Below are positions 46,218-55,689 of a stretch of 64,000 nt of DNA, piece by piece. Position 1 is the stretch's first letter. Each line of letters starts with the position of its first letter. Under the pieces are notes generated by a model. It was not told the origin of the DNA, did no database searches, and worked only from the letters and a program-made list of their open reading frames with translations. The stretch lies in contig CP085826.1 in assembly GCA_020809705.1 (NCBI GenBank), positions 7,626,001 to 7,690,000 on the forward strand, read 5' to 3'. The position numbers were made by a program, and so were the translations under genes. This DNA is from Calonectria ilicicola (taxonomy: Eukaryota > Ascomycota > Sordariomycetes > Hypocreales > Nectriaceae).

Positions 46218-48620
46218 ATGACCAAATTTTCAGAGAAATCAAGGGCTGCTGCAGCAAATGCAGCGCGCGCATATTTGGCGGGCGAGACGGTCACACGTAC
46301 AACTCGCGGGAACCCCGCACCACCTCGACAGAAGACCATGCTTGAGATAGCTTACTTACACCGCACAACACTGCCATTAGTGAAGAAATATGTAGCTTTT
46401 TTGAAAGCTGGAAAGCCTCTGCCTTCAACTGCTAATAAAGGAGGCAAGCCAATGGCCTTGACATCTAATGAGGAACGTGCATTGATTACATATATCCGGT
46501 CTGTTGAAAAGAGTGCATTTGCGGTCACAGAGGTATGCATTTTGAACTATGCCAACTTCATTAGGAAGCACCGCATCGCGGGCATCACAACAGGGCTTTC
46601 CAAATCGTGGGTAAAAGGCTTTCGAACCCGGCATCCAGAGCTTCACTTTAAGAAGCCTAAAGTCAAAGAGATCCTAAGGGCTGCTATTGAGTATGATGTC
46701 CCTAGCTTGGAGGCGTGGTTCAAGGAATATGAAGCTTTTATCACAGAGTTAGGGATAAAGAAGGCCAATCTCTGGAACTTCGATGAAACACCACTCCAAA
46801 TTGGCTGGGTTAATGATGCCTTGAAGCTATTTTCAACCCGGATGAAGAAAAACACTAGGCCAATTGCTTTTCAACCAGGCAATAAAGAGTCACTCACATC
46901 TATTGATGCTGTCAATGCTGCTGGTGGAGCTATTCCTTCCTTCCTTATCCTCTCTGCGAAGGTCATCCTAGAGGAATATGTGATGGCTAATATTGATGAA
47001 CGTATTATCATAACTCAAACTGATACTGGCTTCAATAATACACATCGGGCTCATCAGTGGTTGGAACACTTTAACCGTCATTCCTTTGCTGTTGGTGAGG
47101 AGTTTGGTGGTGCCTCAATTGAGGAGTGGTTTGGTTACAAACCTGACATAAGAAGAGAAAGTTGGAATCATCAGGTAGCTAATATCGCGGCCCAGAAGCC
47201 AAGAAAAGCAAAGCCAGTCTACAGAATGCTTCTTATGGATGGTTTCTCTGCTCATGAGGACCCTGACTTTATTTGGTATTGTCATGCCTTCGATATCGTG
47301 CCCTTTCGCCTTCCCTCTCACAGCAGTCATTTCCTTCAGCCCCTTGATGTTGGTGTTTATCAACACCTTAAGTCGGAACAACGTTCCGCCCTCACCGAGT
47401 TCACACAGGGCGGCGGCATACAGATGACTCGATATAACTTCCTCAATCAATGGGACCGCCTATTCAAGGCTGCGTTTATGAGCTGCCACATATATGTTGG
47501 GTTTGAGAAGGCAGGGCTATGGCCACTTAACCCAGAAGTCATATTGGGTCCTCGTCGTCAAGCAGTGAAGCATCTCGAAGAGCCTCTTTTCCCTGAGCGG
47601 CTGGATAAGATGAATGTAACACCAAGGAAGACGAAGAGAGCGTATACAGAGCTTCACAAGCAAGGAGAGATTGATATATTAAGAACACCAGTTAAGAAGG
47701 TTATTCAGGATATGGATGCATGCCTTGATCTAGCTATTATTACACAGTCATCCCAAAAGAGGATGCTCGAGGCACAACACCAACGGATGCAATTGGAAGC
47801 TCGCCGCACACACACACGCCGCCAGGTCAAGGTTGATGATGGAGCATATACTGTGGAAGAGCTACGTTCGAAGGTATCTAATAGAGCTCATGATGACTTA
47901 CAGAAGCTATTGCAGAAGCAAAATAGAGAGCAAAATAAGCTCTTCCAGCAACTACGAAAGGATGAAAAGGATGCCGCATCAATTGACGGCCCGAGCCTCC
48001 CTCGGCCTCGCGGTCGGGCCGGCGCCAAGTTGAAAATGCTGCGTGTGGCAGCGGAAGAGGCTAGTCAACAGGAAACTCGTGATAAAGCAATGGTTCAAGA
48101 GGATATTGATGCTATCCAAAGTCTTCAGAATGAGTGGAATGAAGCTGATGATGAAAGGCGAGGCCATCTATCATCAGTTCGGCCGGAATCGTGGCTTCAA
48201 TGCATCCCTGAGGTGACAAGATGGAGAGCATCCCGGGCCGCAGTCATGTCAACCTCGCTCAACGAGGCTCAAAGTGACCCCGGTGATTATATCTCGATAT
48301 CCTCAACTTCATCAATTAAATTGCCTCCTTTGGGCAAGGATAAAGATTCGGATCAGAGCGAAATTGAGGTCATTACAACCAGAAAGACTAGGGGCAAGCC
48401 AGAGACTATTCGCCGCCTAAGAAATATTCTCTTTCCTGAAGGAATGGATGAAGAAGGGAACAGTCAATTACAGGATATTGATTTTGGAGGTTTTGGCCAT
48501 AATAGGGTCCCAAATAACTACTCAGACGATGAGGGCGGCGGTGTTAGTGATGCAGGCGATCCAGTTGTGCGCTTTGGCGATAAGACAATCGCTGTGCCAA
48601 AGTCGAGGTGCCGTCAATAG
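46218..48620 (+). CDS. Pogo/Fot1-type DDE transposase
   Basis: Transposase of 800 residues, uninterrupted, ATG 46218. The N-terminal part looks like a helix-turn-helix/CENP-B-type DNA-binding region (SLSKSWVKGF-type stretch: TTGLSKSWVKGFRTRHPEL). The DDE catalytic core shows WNFDETPLQIGW (first Asp), LLMDGFSAHEDPDF (second Asp) and HSSHFLQPLDVGVYQHLK (third Asp), in the order and form of pogo-group elements. A long charged coiled-coil-like C-terminal region (residues about 500-640) follows. With intact repeats and target duplications, the element could be recent and perhaps active. Confidence 0.93.
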   Translation: MTKFSEKSRAAAANAARAYLAGETVTRTTRGNPAPPRQKTMLEIAYLHRTTLPLVKKYVAFLKAGKPLPSTANKGGKPMALTSNEERALITYIRSVEKSAFAVTEVCILNYANFIRKHRIAGITTGLSKSWVKGFRTRHPELHFKKPKVKEILRAAIEYDVPSLEAWFKEYEAFITELGIKKANLWNFDETPLQIGWVNDALKLFSTRMKKNTRPIAFQPGNKESLTSIDAVNAAGGAIPSFLILSAKVILEEYVMANIDERIIITQTDTGFNNTHRAHQWLEHFNRHSFAVGEEFGGASIEEWFGYKPDIRRESWNHQVANIAAQKPRKAKPVYRMLLMDGFSAHEDPDFIWYCHAFDIVPFRLPSHSSHFLQPLDVGVYQHLKSEQRSALTEFTQGGGIQMTRYNFLNQWDRLFKAAFMSCHIYVGFEKAGLWPLNPEVILGPRRQAVKHLEEPLFPERLDKMNVTPRKTKRAYTELHKQGEIDILRTPVKKVIQDMDACLDLAIITQSSQKRMLEAQHQRMQLEARRTHTRRQVKVDDGAYTVEELRSKVSNRAHDDLQKLLQKQNREQNKLFQQLRKDEKDAASIDGPSLPRPRGRAGAKLKMLRVAAEEASQQETRDKAMVQEDIDAIQSLQNEWNEADDERRGHLSSVRPESWLQCIPEVTRWRASRAAVMSTSLNEAQSDPGDYISISSTSSIKLPPLGKDKDSDQSEIEVITTRKTRGKPETIRRLRNILFPEGMDEEGNSQLQDIDFGGFGHNRVPNNYSDDEGGGVSDAGDPVVRFGDKTIAVPKSRCRQ

Positions 48621-48769
48621 CTGCCACCTTTCCCACCTTCTTGTGCCACGAAACCACCATAAAAATAGATGCAATAAATACTATGACTACATTAGAAGTA
48701 GGGCAATTGATTGGTGTAATTATCTCTTTTATTGCATTACTATTGATGGAGTTGTGGTGTGTTGAGGTT

Positions 48770-48878
48770 GGAAAAGCTGGATACGCCAACTACGAAGATA
48801 TGGGTTATGTTCCCACCTCTCCAGAGGAGAGGTGGGAGCCTAAGCCCACAGCGGAGCCGGCTTAGTCAACTCAGCGGG
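48770..48878 (-). repeat. Right terminal inverted repeat
   Basis: Reverse complement begins CCCGCTGAGTTGACTAAGCC and aligns along its length with the left repeat. TA follows at 48879. Confidence 0.9.
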
Positions 48879-49001
48879 TAACCACCAATGTTGAGATGAA
48901 GTCAAAAAGAGTTGCCAAACCAGAGTGCAAGTAAGACAAAAAAAACATCGTTATCATTCGAATTAATTTTTTTTTGGCCATCGTTTAAGTATTTGCCTGT
49001 C

Positions 49002-50024
49002 ATGTCGTACCGTCCAGCTATTATGTCTGCTTCTCTTGGCCGTGCCTGGCTGCACGACTTTGACGAAAAAGCGCGACAGGCAGCCAAGCAGGGATTTGAA
49101 GGCATTGAGATCTTTTACGAAGATGTAGAATATTTGGCCAAAAAGCTTCACGACACAAAAAAGCCCAATGCCGATCAGCTTTTGGCCGCCACGGCTCACA
49201 TGAAGAAGCTACTTGATGAGCTAAATGTGACGGTTATTGGCCTTCAGCCATTTCTATTTTACGAAGGCCTACTCGATCGTGAACAACACGCCCGTTTAAT
49301 TGAAAAGATCAAGCTATGGTTCAAGTTTGCCAAGACACTTGGAACAGATATTATTCAGATCCCCGCCAATTTTTTACCTGCCGATCAGCTCACCGGCGAC
49401 ATGGACGTCATTGTTGGCGATTTGACCGAGCTCGCTGATCTCGGACTTCAACAAGACCCTCCAATTCGCTTCGCCTACGAAAGCCTTTGCTGGAGCACGC
49501 ATGTTGACACCTGGGAAAAGAGCTGGGAAGTCGCCCAAAAAGTAAATCGTCCCAACTTTGGACTCTGTCTGGACACATTCAACATTGCGGGACGAGTCTG
49601 GGGTGACCCTGCCGCTCCTACTGGCAAGACACCCAATGCCGATCAAGATTTGAAGGACTCTATGGATAGACTACTTCGAGATATGGATCTCAAGAAGGTT
49701 TTTTATATCCAAATAGTCGATGCAGAGAGAATGGATGCGCCTCTGGTGAAAGGCCATCCATTCCACAATGTCGGATGCCCGCCACGAATGAACTGGTCCC
49801 GAAATGCAAGGACCTTCATCTATGAGACTGACAGGGGGGCATATCTCCCCGTCGAGGATGTTGCAAGGGTACTCATTGATGGGCTGGGTTATAAAGGTTG
49901 GGTCTCGATGGAGCTCTTCTCTCGAACAATGTCAGAGGAGGGAGAAAAAGTACCAACTGAGCATGCCAAGAGAGGTATCGAAGCTTGGGCCAAGTTTGTC
50001 GATAGGTTGGAATTGAAAAAATAA
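49002..50024 (+). CDS. qutC: 3-dehydroshikimate dehydratase (QutC/QA-4 type)
   Basis: Converts 3-dehydroshikimate to protocatechuate in the quinate pathway. I chose ATG 49002 (MSYRPAIMSASLGRAW), which matches the family start; an upstream ATG at 48912 would add an unlikely 30-residue tail. The protein is 340 residues, near the 340-360 usual for QutC/QA-4, and folds as an AP-endonuclease-2-like TIM barrel. The strands carry GIEIFYEDVEYLAKKL, VIGLQPFLFYEGL, RFAYESLCWSTHVDTW, FGLCLDTFNIAG, FYIQIVDAERMD and GWVSMELFSRTMSE. The Glu, Asp, Gln and Glu in the last four fit the divalent-metal ligands. Its upstream region has been replaced by a transposon end. Confidence 0.93.
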   Translation: MSYRPAIMSASLGRAWLHDFDEKARQAAKQGFEGIEIFYEDVEYLAKKLHDTKKPNADQLLAATAHMKKLLDELNVTVIGLQPFLFYEGLLDREQHARLIEKIKLWFKFAKTLGTDIIQIPANFLPADQLTGDMDVIVGDLTELADLGLQQDPPIRFAYESLCWSTHVDTWEKSWEVAQKVNRPNFGLCLDTFNIAGRVWGDPAAPTGKTPNADQDLKDSMDRLLRDMDLKKVFYIQIVDAERMDAPLVKGHPFHNVGCPPRMNWSRNARTFIYETDRGAYLPVEDVARVLIDGLGYKGWVSMELFSRTMSEEGEKVPTEHAKRGIEAWAKFVDRLELKK

Positions 50025-50783
50025 CATCCATATCATGAATCGCGAAGATTTATTACATTCTGTCTGAATACTTCCTGGTACGACGACTCTGATCTGAAAA
50101 TAAGTGGTGGTAGGAAAAAATTAGAAAGGATGAAGCAAGAACATAAAAAGTCGTCCGGATCTCTCATTCTGCCTTGATGGCAGTAATATATTGATGCAGC
50201 ATCGCTTGGCAGTGCATATACTCTGTGAAAGTGCTTTGGTGATGCTAAAATTGCAGTGAAGGCTTCTTTTTGGTACTAAAATTGCAGTGAAACCCCTGCT
50301 TAGGCCATTAAGCTGGCCAATCTCAGCTTGTTCCTTTGAAAGTACTTCGGTGATGCCAAAATTGTAGTGAAGTCTTTGCGCTGCCAGGGCATATATCTCA
50401 AGGCATACACCAAGGCCTACTGCTTTGCCCCAAGATGAAAACAAAGCAAAATAAAAATAAAAATAAGGTATGGTAGGTAAACTCAAAAGATATCATTTTG
50501 CCTTTATGGTATCGATAAGCCGATGCGGCATCTCCAGCTATCGTATAATGGCGTAGACTTTCTATTTATCTATGCCCCAGTGACGTTGAAATGGTAGTGA
50601 AGGTAAATTCAACGATACCCGCCAGACCTTTGGTTGGGTCTACCCCCCTAACCCCAATCCATCCACCTGTCACAATTTTTAGTCGAGGGGGGTTTGGTTA
50701 TAGAGCAGATGGTAGAGTGCGAATCATTCTTTCATTCGTTTTATTTATTCTTTAAAAAAAAATAGGACTGGGGGCTTTTTGCG
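50025..50783. other. Intergenic region with a short degenerate repeat
   Basis: 759 bp between two convergent genes. A motif of the form TGATGC[T/C]AAAATTG[C/T]AGTGAA occurs at about 50239-50260 and 50349-50371; a shorter copy, CTAAAATTGCAGTGAA, is at about 50276-50291. An A-rich tract is near 50445-50465. No gene supported. Confidence 0.5.
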
Positions 50784-51686
50784 TTAAAAATTGATACCGG
50801 GGCTTTTTTCTGCCATTTCCAGCAATAGCTTCCATGCTCCATCTCTATCCATCTCCTTCGCCTTCTCCTCACCCGCCCAGAGCCTGTACTGGGTTTCTAT
50901 CTGGTGACCAATGACATGAGTTCCCTCTACTGCTGGCCAGTTCAGATTCTCGGCAAGCTTAATCATCCTCGTTCGGCGAGGCTTGAAGCACATGTCTAGC
51001 AAGACTCCCTTTTCGGGTCGGGATAAGAACTCTTCTAGCGAGTCACGGACCGCTAGCTCCTCTGAAGTGCGAGGCTCCAAGTCGGGGACAGTTCCCACGA
51101 CGTAAAAGGGAGTTTCGAGGTCCTTGGCCTGCCCTGCTTTGACATGGATAATTTTTGGTACCGGGGATAGGCGCTGTGAGTCCCTAATCAGATCGGCGAC
51201 TTCGCTGTCCTCCCGATTCAGGACGTAGATGACTGAAGACTTAAAGTGGATGTTTAGCGCGTACACAGCGGCACGGCTAGCGCCTCCAGCGCCCACAATC
51301 AGTGCTGGCTTGTTCAGCACAGGCTCTGAGTGCCCCTCCACCTCGAGAAGACACCCACGGATGCCAAGCCAGTCCGTGTTGGTACCCCGGAGCTTGCTGG
51401 GGTCATTGGGGTCTCGATAGACGTTGTTGCAAGCGCCGATGCTGGAAGAAAGGTCATCGAGCGCATCGAGACGGCTCATGACGGTATTCTTGTACGGCAT
51501 TGTAACAACTAAGCCGACGGTAGAATCTTTGCGAGCCAGCTCAAGCAATTCATCGATAGTAGCACATTCCGTGGCGTAAAAGGTCCATGGCAAGCCAAGA
51601 GACTGTGCGATAAAGTTGTGCATCGGCGGCGCAATTGAGTGTCCAACGCCGATGCCGACAAGGTGTAACGTCTTGTTTTCCGACAT
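50784..51686 (-). CDS. Shikimate/quinate dehydrogenase-like protein 2
   Basis: Hydroaromatic dehydrogenase-fold protein of 300 residues, single exon. I chose ATG 51686 (MSENKTLHLVGIGVGHSIAPP) because the 16 residues of an upstream start have no counterpart in the family. Motifs: GVGHSIAPPMHNFIAQSLG, where the usual SLSP is SIAP so one Ser is Ala; VVTMPYKNTVM with the catalytic Lys; GACNNVYR with Asn; GTNTDWLGIRGCL with Asp; and LIVGAGGASRAAVYAL as Rossmann loop. The conserved Gln is in HQIETQYRLW. It belongs to a fungal SDH-like clade distinct from the 37025 protein and may be a quinate or shikimate dehydrogenase of altered specificity. It faces the dehydratase gene tail to tail. Confidence 0.88.
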   Translation of the reverse strand: MSENKTLHLVGIGVGHSIAPPMHNFIAQSLGLPWTFYATECATIDELLELARKDSTVGLVVTMPYKNTVMSRLDALDDLSSSIGACNNVYRDPNDPSKLRGTNTDWLGIRGCLLEVEGHSEPVLNKPALIVGAGGASRAAVYALNIHFKSSVIYVLNREDSEVADLIRDSQRLSPVPKIIHVKAGQAKDLETPFYVVGTVPDLEPRTSEELAVRDSLEEFLSRPEKGVLLDMCFKPRRTRMIKLAENLNWPAVEGTHVIGHQIETQYRLWAGEEKAKEMDRDGAWKLLLEMAEKSPGINF

Positions 51687-52121
51687 GATGTGGGGTAATA
51701 ATAATAATGCTGGGGAAGTTTTGATGCAGCGCAACTGATTTGCGATATTCAGTGAGGTTATTTATGATGCTGCCCGAATTCCAGTCATTTATCAATAGTC
51801 ACTTGGATCCATCACGTTGAACTGCAAATATGCGGCTATTGCTGTTGGTGTCCCTCTCCGGGGTTTTTCTTTGCCGCCTTCCATGGCCCAAGTAAACGGG
51901 CTACAGAAGATCGGGCGCTGAGTGGCATGGAGAATAGCGCTTGTGCGTGGCTGCTGTAGCGGGTTGGAGCCAAAAACGGGGCGTTTACAGGATGTGGGGT
52001 TGAGTTGGGGTAATTTCACAGCAAGACATCACGAAAGAGCCATTGTTTGGTAAACGGACGGCAAAGTTCATTGTGAATGAGTTTTCAATTAATCGAATTA
52101 TGTGGATTTATCCATTGAAAA
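51687..52121. other. Intergenic region
   Basis: 435 bp: promoter of dehydrogenase-like gene 2 and 3' flank of the maleylacetate reductase gene. A TGGATTTATCCA near-palindrome lies around 52089-52100. No gene seen. Confidence 0.45.
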
Positions 52122-53195
52122 TTAGAGATCTGATCTAGCATCCTCTCCTGCCCAAGCCCGGCGGATTAGTTCCCGAATTGCTGTGCGCTCAACATCGCGG
52201 GGGTTCCAGTAGGGCTTAGATACAGCAATATCAGCCGCCTTGTCAATGTCGCTTTCCTTCATTCCAAAAGCCTTCAATCCTCGCTCAACCTTAAGCTTTC
52301 CTAGTAGCTTGTTAAGGCCCTCAATTGCATCTCCATTGCTCTCTGGAAGAGCATCTGCCAGAAGCTTCATGGCCTTGGGGACCTTGGGCGCATTGTATGC
52401 CAGGGCGTGGGGCAGGACAATGGTATGGGTTTCGGCGTGGGGTAGATTAAAGCTGCCTCCCAGAGTGTGGCATAGCTTGTGGTGCAACGACATGCCGACA
52501 TTTCCCAGGCATACGCCACATAGCCAAGCACCGTAGAGAGCGGAGGATCGCGCAGACTCCAGCTTTGGGTTCTCAATGAGCTGGGGGAGAGCGGCCGCAA
52601 GAGACTTGACACCCTCCTGGGCAAACATGTCGATGATTGGGTTGCCGTTTTGCGCGTAAAGAGCCTCGACAGCGTGGGCAATAGCATTGACACCGCTGGT
52701 CGCGCTGAGAGCGGGTGGAAGTGTTAATGTCAGATCAACATCGTAGACGACAGTCCCGGGGAGAATCTTGGGGCTTGATCGTGTCTCCTTCAGTCCACCA
52801 GAAGTTTCACCCAGAATTGGAGTGACTTCACTGCCAGCGTAGGTGGTGGGAATAGCAACATGGTGAAGACCGGTGCGAACAGAAATTGCCTTGCCCAAAC
52901 CAATAGTGCTGCCTCCTCCAATTGAGAGGACGGAGTCGGCGCCGGACGACTTTGCAAACTCGACTGCGCGTTCTGTCACCTCGACCGGAGTGTGCATGGT
53001 GGCTTCGCTGAATAGGCCCGCGACTTGGCCATTGAGTAGAGATTTGACATGTTCGGCCTGTTGTGTTTGCTGTGGTGTAGATAGCAGCAGCGGGCGCTGT
53101 AAGTCGTGCTTCTTGAGGATCTCGGGCAGCTTAGCGATGGTTCCGCTACCAAAAACGACCCTCGAAGGGTTGGCGTTGTACTCGAATGCATCCAT
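52122..53195 (-). CDS. macA: Maleylacetate reductase (iron-containing alcohol dehydrogenase family)
   Basis: Reduces maleylacetate to 3-oxoadipate with NAD(P)H. It has 357 residues from ATG 53195 (MDAFEYNANPSRVVFGSGT), the standard beginning of this subgroup; the longer open frame upstream has no ATG. Motifs: LSIGGGSTIGLGKAI for the nucleotide, AIPTTYAGSEVTPI, YDVDLTLTLPPALSATSGVNAIAHAVEAL, and MSLHHKLCHTLGGSFNLPHAETH. This His/Asp-rich layout is of the maleylacetate reductase branch rather than simple alcohol dehydrogenases. It is divergent from the hydroxyquinol dioxygenase gene, whose product is its substrate. This strongly supports the assignment. Confidence 0.92.
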   Translation of the reverse strand: MDAFEYNANPSRVVFGSGTIAKLPEILKKHDLQRPLLLSTPQQTQQAEHVKSLLNGQVAGLFSEATMHTPVEVTERAVEFAKSSGADSVLSIGGGSTIGLGKAISVRTGLHHVAIPTTYAGSEVTPILGETSGGLKETRSSPKILPGTVVYDVDLTLTLPPALSATSGVNAIAHAVEALYAQNGNPIIDMFAQEGVKSLAAALPQLIENPKLESARSSALYGAWLCGVCLGNVGMSLHHKLCHTLGGSFNLPHAETHTIVLPHALAYNAPKVPKAMKLLADALPESNGDAIEGLNKLLGKLKVERGLKAFGMKESDIDKAADIAVSKPYWNPRDVERTAIRELIRRAWAGEDARSDL

Positions 53196-53800
53196 TGCGA
53201 CAGATAGTGATGGGATATGTGACGATTGACGATTAGCGGTGACTGCAGACACAAAATGGCCAGCCCAATTGATTCGGCTGATCCTGGCTGGCCCGGTTTG
53301 TCATTTTTAATAATATCATGGCCATGCTTACATGAAGCCCACGCACGGCTAAGACGCGCGACCGGCTTAGCCAGCGGCACATGCGGGAAAGTCTTTTCGT
53401 GAGCTAGTTCCGGCGGAATGCGAATCACAACCGTGGCAGTTGGCCGTGTCCACTTAACTGACTTCATCTCATTCGCGACTGCGAGTGAATGCCGCGGGGC
53501 CGAGTGCGGGGTTGTCCAAGACATTGGGCGGAGTTGGTCTTAGCCGCCAATCGTGCGACCTCCGAGACCCAAGTCCAGATGCCGTATTGCCCGGCCGAAC
53601 GTGGTTTTGTGTTGTGGCATGACCGGAACCACGTGCATTACGAATCATAACGTAAACTATCTAAATCTGATTGAATACATGAGCCCGGTGTTTGCACATA
53701 TTATTTGCTGTTAGGCCAGACCAAACCAGACCAGACGCTCCCCCATCTCTTTGCCATTGTAACGCCTTACCCCACGACAGCCAAAGGACCAGAAAAAAAA
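53196..53800. promoter_or_regulatory. Divergent promoter of maleylacetate reductase and hydroxyquinol dioxygenase
   Basis: 605 bp between the two start codons, so the two successive steps could be co-regulated from here. I found no canonical QutA-type GGATAA-N4-TTATCC repeat by eye. A minus-strand open frame overlaps the region but has no family motif. Confidence 0.6.
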
Positions 53801-54840
53801 ATGAGCCAATCACGCCCCCTCAAAGATCTCACAATCGAGAACATTACCGAAAATGTTCATGCGATCAACTCTGGTTGCGAGGACCCGCGTATGCGTTTCC
53901 TCCTCGAGCGCCTGGTTACCCACGTGCATGACTTTGCTCGGGAGACACGCCTAACCACAGCCGAGTGGGAAAAGGCCATCCAATTCCTCACACAGGTCGG
54001 CCAGATTTGCACCGATGTCCGCCAGGAATTTATTCTCTTGTCCGATGTTCTAGGTCTGTCTCTGCTGGTTGATTCCATCGATCACCCCAAGCCCGCAGCC
54101 TCGACAGATGGAACCGTGCTAGGCCCGTTCCACACACACGAGGCAGAGCACGCCGAGCACGGCACCCAAATCTCTCAGGACCCCGATGGCGAGCCAATGC
54201 TGGTCGTCTGCACGGTCAAGGACACTGATGGAAAGCCAATTAAAGATGTCAAGATCGATGTTTGGGAGACCGACTCAAAGGGCTTTTACGATGTGCAGTA
54301 TGCCGACCGCACAGGACCAGATGGCCGAGCTGTGGTCAAGAGCGACGAGGAGGGCAACTTTTTCTTCAACGCCATTGTCCCCGTTCCTTACCCGATCCCC
54401 AACGATGGACCGGTTGGAAAGCTATTGGACGCCTTGAAGCGACACCCCTACCGCCCCAGCCACTTCCACTTCATGTTTGACAAGCCAGGTTACGATAAGC
54501 TCATTACGTAGGTTACCCCATTTACTCTTCACGATGCAACGCTAACAATGCGGGCAGTGCACTATATCTCCGTGGAGACCCCTATGAGAGGTCGGATGCC
54601 GTCTTTGGCGTCAAGGAGTCACTAGTAGTCGATCTTGGAAGTGTTTCAGATATTAAAGGCCTCGCAGAAAAGCACGGCGTGTCACCTTCAACAAAACTCA
54701 TGAAGTACGACTTCGTGTTGGTGTCAGAAGATGAGGTGAACAAGCTCCGTGATGAGAAGGCGAGGGAAGCAATTGCCAAGCAGGGTCTCAAGGGCCTAGA
54801 TGTGGTAAATGGGGTGGTTATTCCCAAGGCCTCTTCATAG
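53801..54840 (+). CDS. hqdA: Intradiol ring-cleavage dioxygenase, hydroxyquinol 1,2-dioxygenase type
   Basis: Non-heme Fe(III) enzyme opening hydroxyquinol to maleylacetate. It has 329 residues; exon 1 is 53801-54507 and exon 2 is 54558-54840, with a 50-nt intron (GTAGGT, branch CGCTAACA). An N-terminal helical dimerisation domain (residues about 1-100: ENITENVHAINSG, LLERLVTHVHDF, FLTQVGQICTD) is typical of hydroxyquinol/catechol dioxygenases. The catalytic domain has DGTVLGPFHTHEAEH, VWETDSKGFYDVQY, VPYPIPNDGPVG and HPYRPSHFHFMFDKPGY, which together supply the two Tyr and two His iron ligands. Pairing with the divergent maleylacetate reductase favours hydroxyquinol over catechol as substrate. 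Confidence 0.9.
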
Positions 54841-55689
54841 TAACGTGTGGTTTCGCAAATAATAATAAAAAATGAAGCTTTGCTGTTAAAAGTAGGGGCA
54901 TGACTCGTTGTGTGGTTGGTCAGTGATGACAATACATGGCGACAGCAGAATCCTAGCTAGGAATCCTGACCAGGCATCCTTGCAAAACGGCAGCTATTGA
55001 CGTCGCAAAGTTAAATCGTATCTCATATCGGAGCTAGTCAGTCTCAGATCCATCACACAAAAGGCTCTGAGAAGTGATTGTGTTTGGAGAGAACCAATGT
55101 GGGGAGTGAAGATGTGGGGGCTAAACTCGGATAGTGGGGTAGTTGCCAGCACCAATTTTGCCCCCACCGCCACTCTCTCCGGGCGCAATACACTGGTTAG
55201 AAAGTCTCTGGAGGGTGAATATTCCCCATTTGGTGTTTCTAGATCCGGCCGGCCGGCGTAGGTGTTTTGGCTGTGGTTTGGCCGCTGACTAACTTTTGCT
55301 TCTTTGCCATTCACGTGCTTGGCTGCTCTCGACTTACCCTACACCAAAAAGCACTAAGCTTACCCTGTACTCTTTTTTCAACTCTGCCCAAGTCTGCGGA
55401 ATGCTGTCCGGCTAAACAAAGAAGCGTTTGCGGATCATCTCTGTTCCCCCCAACTCCGCACTTCACCAGCCCAGCCATGGTCGGGCAAGTGCCGAACCAG
55501 ACAATCAGTTTTCGCCATGCAATCTTGCGGCTGCAGAAAACTCTTGCGTGTCGAAAGCTGATATTGCACCGTCTCGGATGGGTCAGGGCCCGTGGCGTCG
55601 GCTCGCCCGTAGGCATTGAAGGCCTGGAACCTGGATTCATCCTGAAGACTCTCCCTCACAGCTCGCTCGCCAGGGGACGGGACGTGTAA
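54841..55689. other. Intergenic region
   Basis: 849 bp between the dioxygenase gene and the repressor-like gene. A CCGGCCGGCCGG run lies near 55245-55256. Overlapping short open frames have no motif. No gene supported. Confidence 0.45.

Larger units (their letters stand above)
46021..48878 (+). mobile_element. Fot1/pogo-like DNA transposon, complete
   Basis: 2858-bp element bounded by about 110-bp imperfect terminal inverted repeats that begin CCCGC[C/T]G[G/A]GTTGACTAAGCC. It is flanked by TA at 46019-46020 and 48879-48880, the target duplication expected of the Tc1/mariner-pogo superfamily. It holds one long intact transposase gene. Each repeat has an inner palindrome around CCTCTCCTCTGGAGAGG. 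The element sits between the unknown gene (202 bp away) and the dehydroshikimate dehydratase (121 bp from the TA to its ATG). Confidence 0.92.

Noticed and set aside
48912..49001. Upstream ATG giving a longer dehydroshikimate dehydratase
   Set aside because: The added 30 residues come from sequence right after the transposon end and have no family counterpart; the ATG at 49002 fits the known start.
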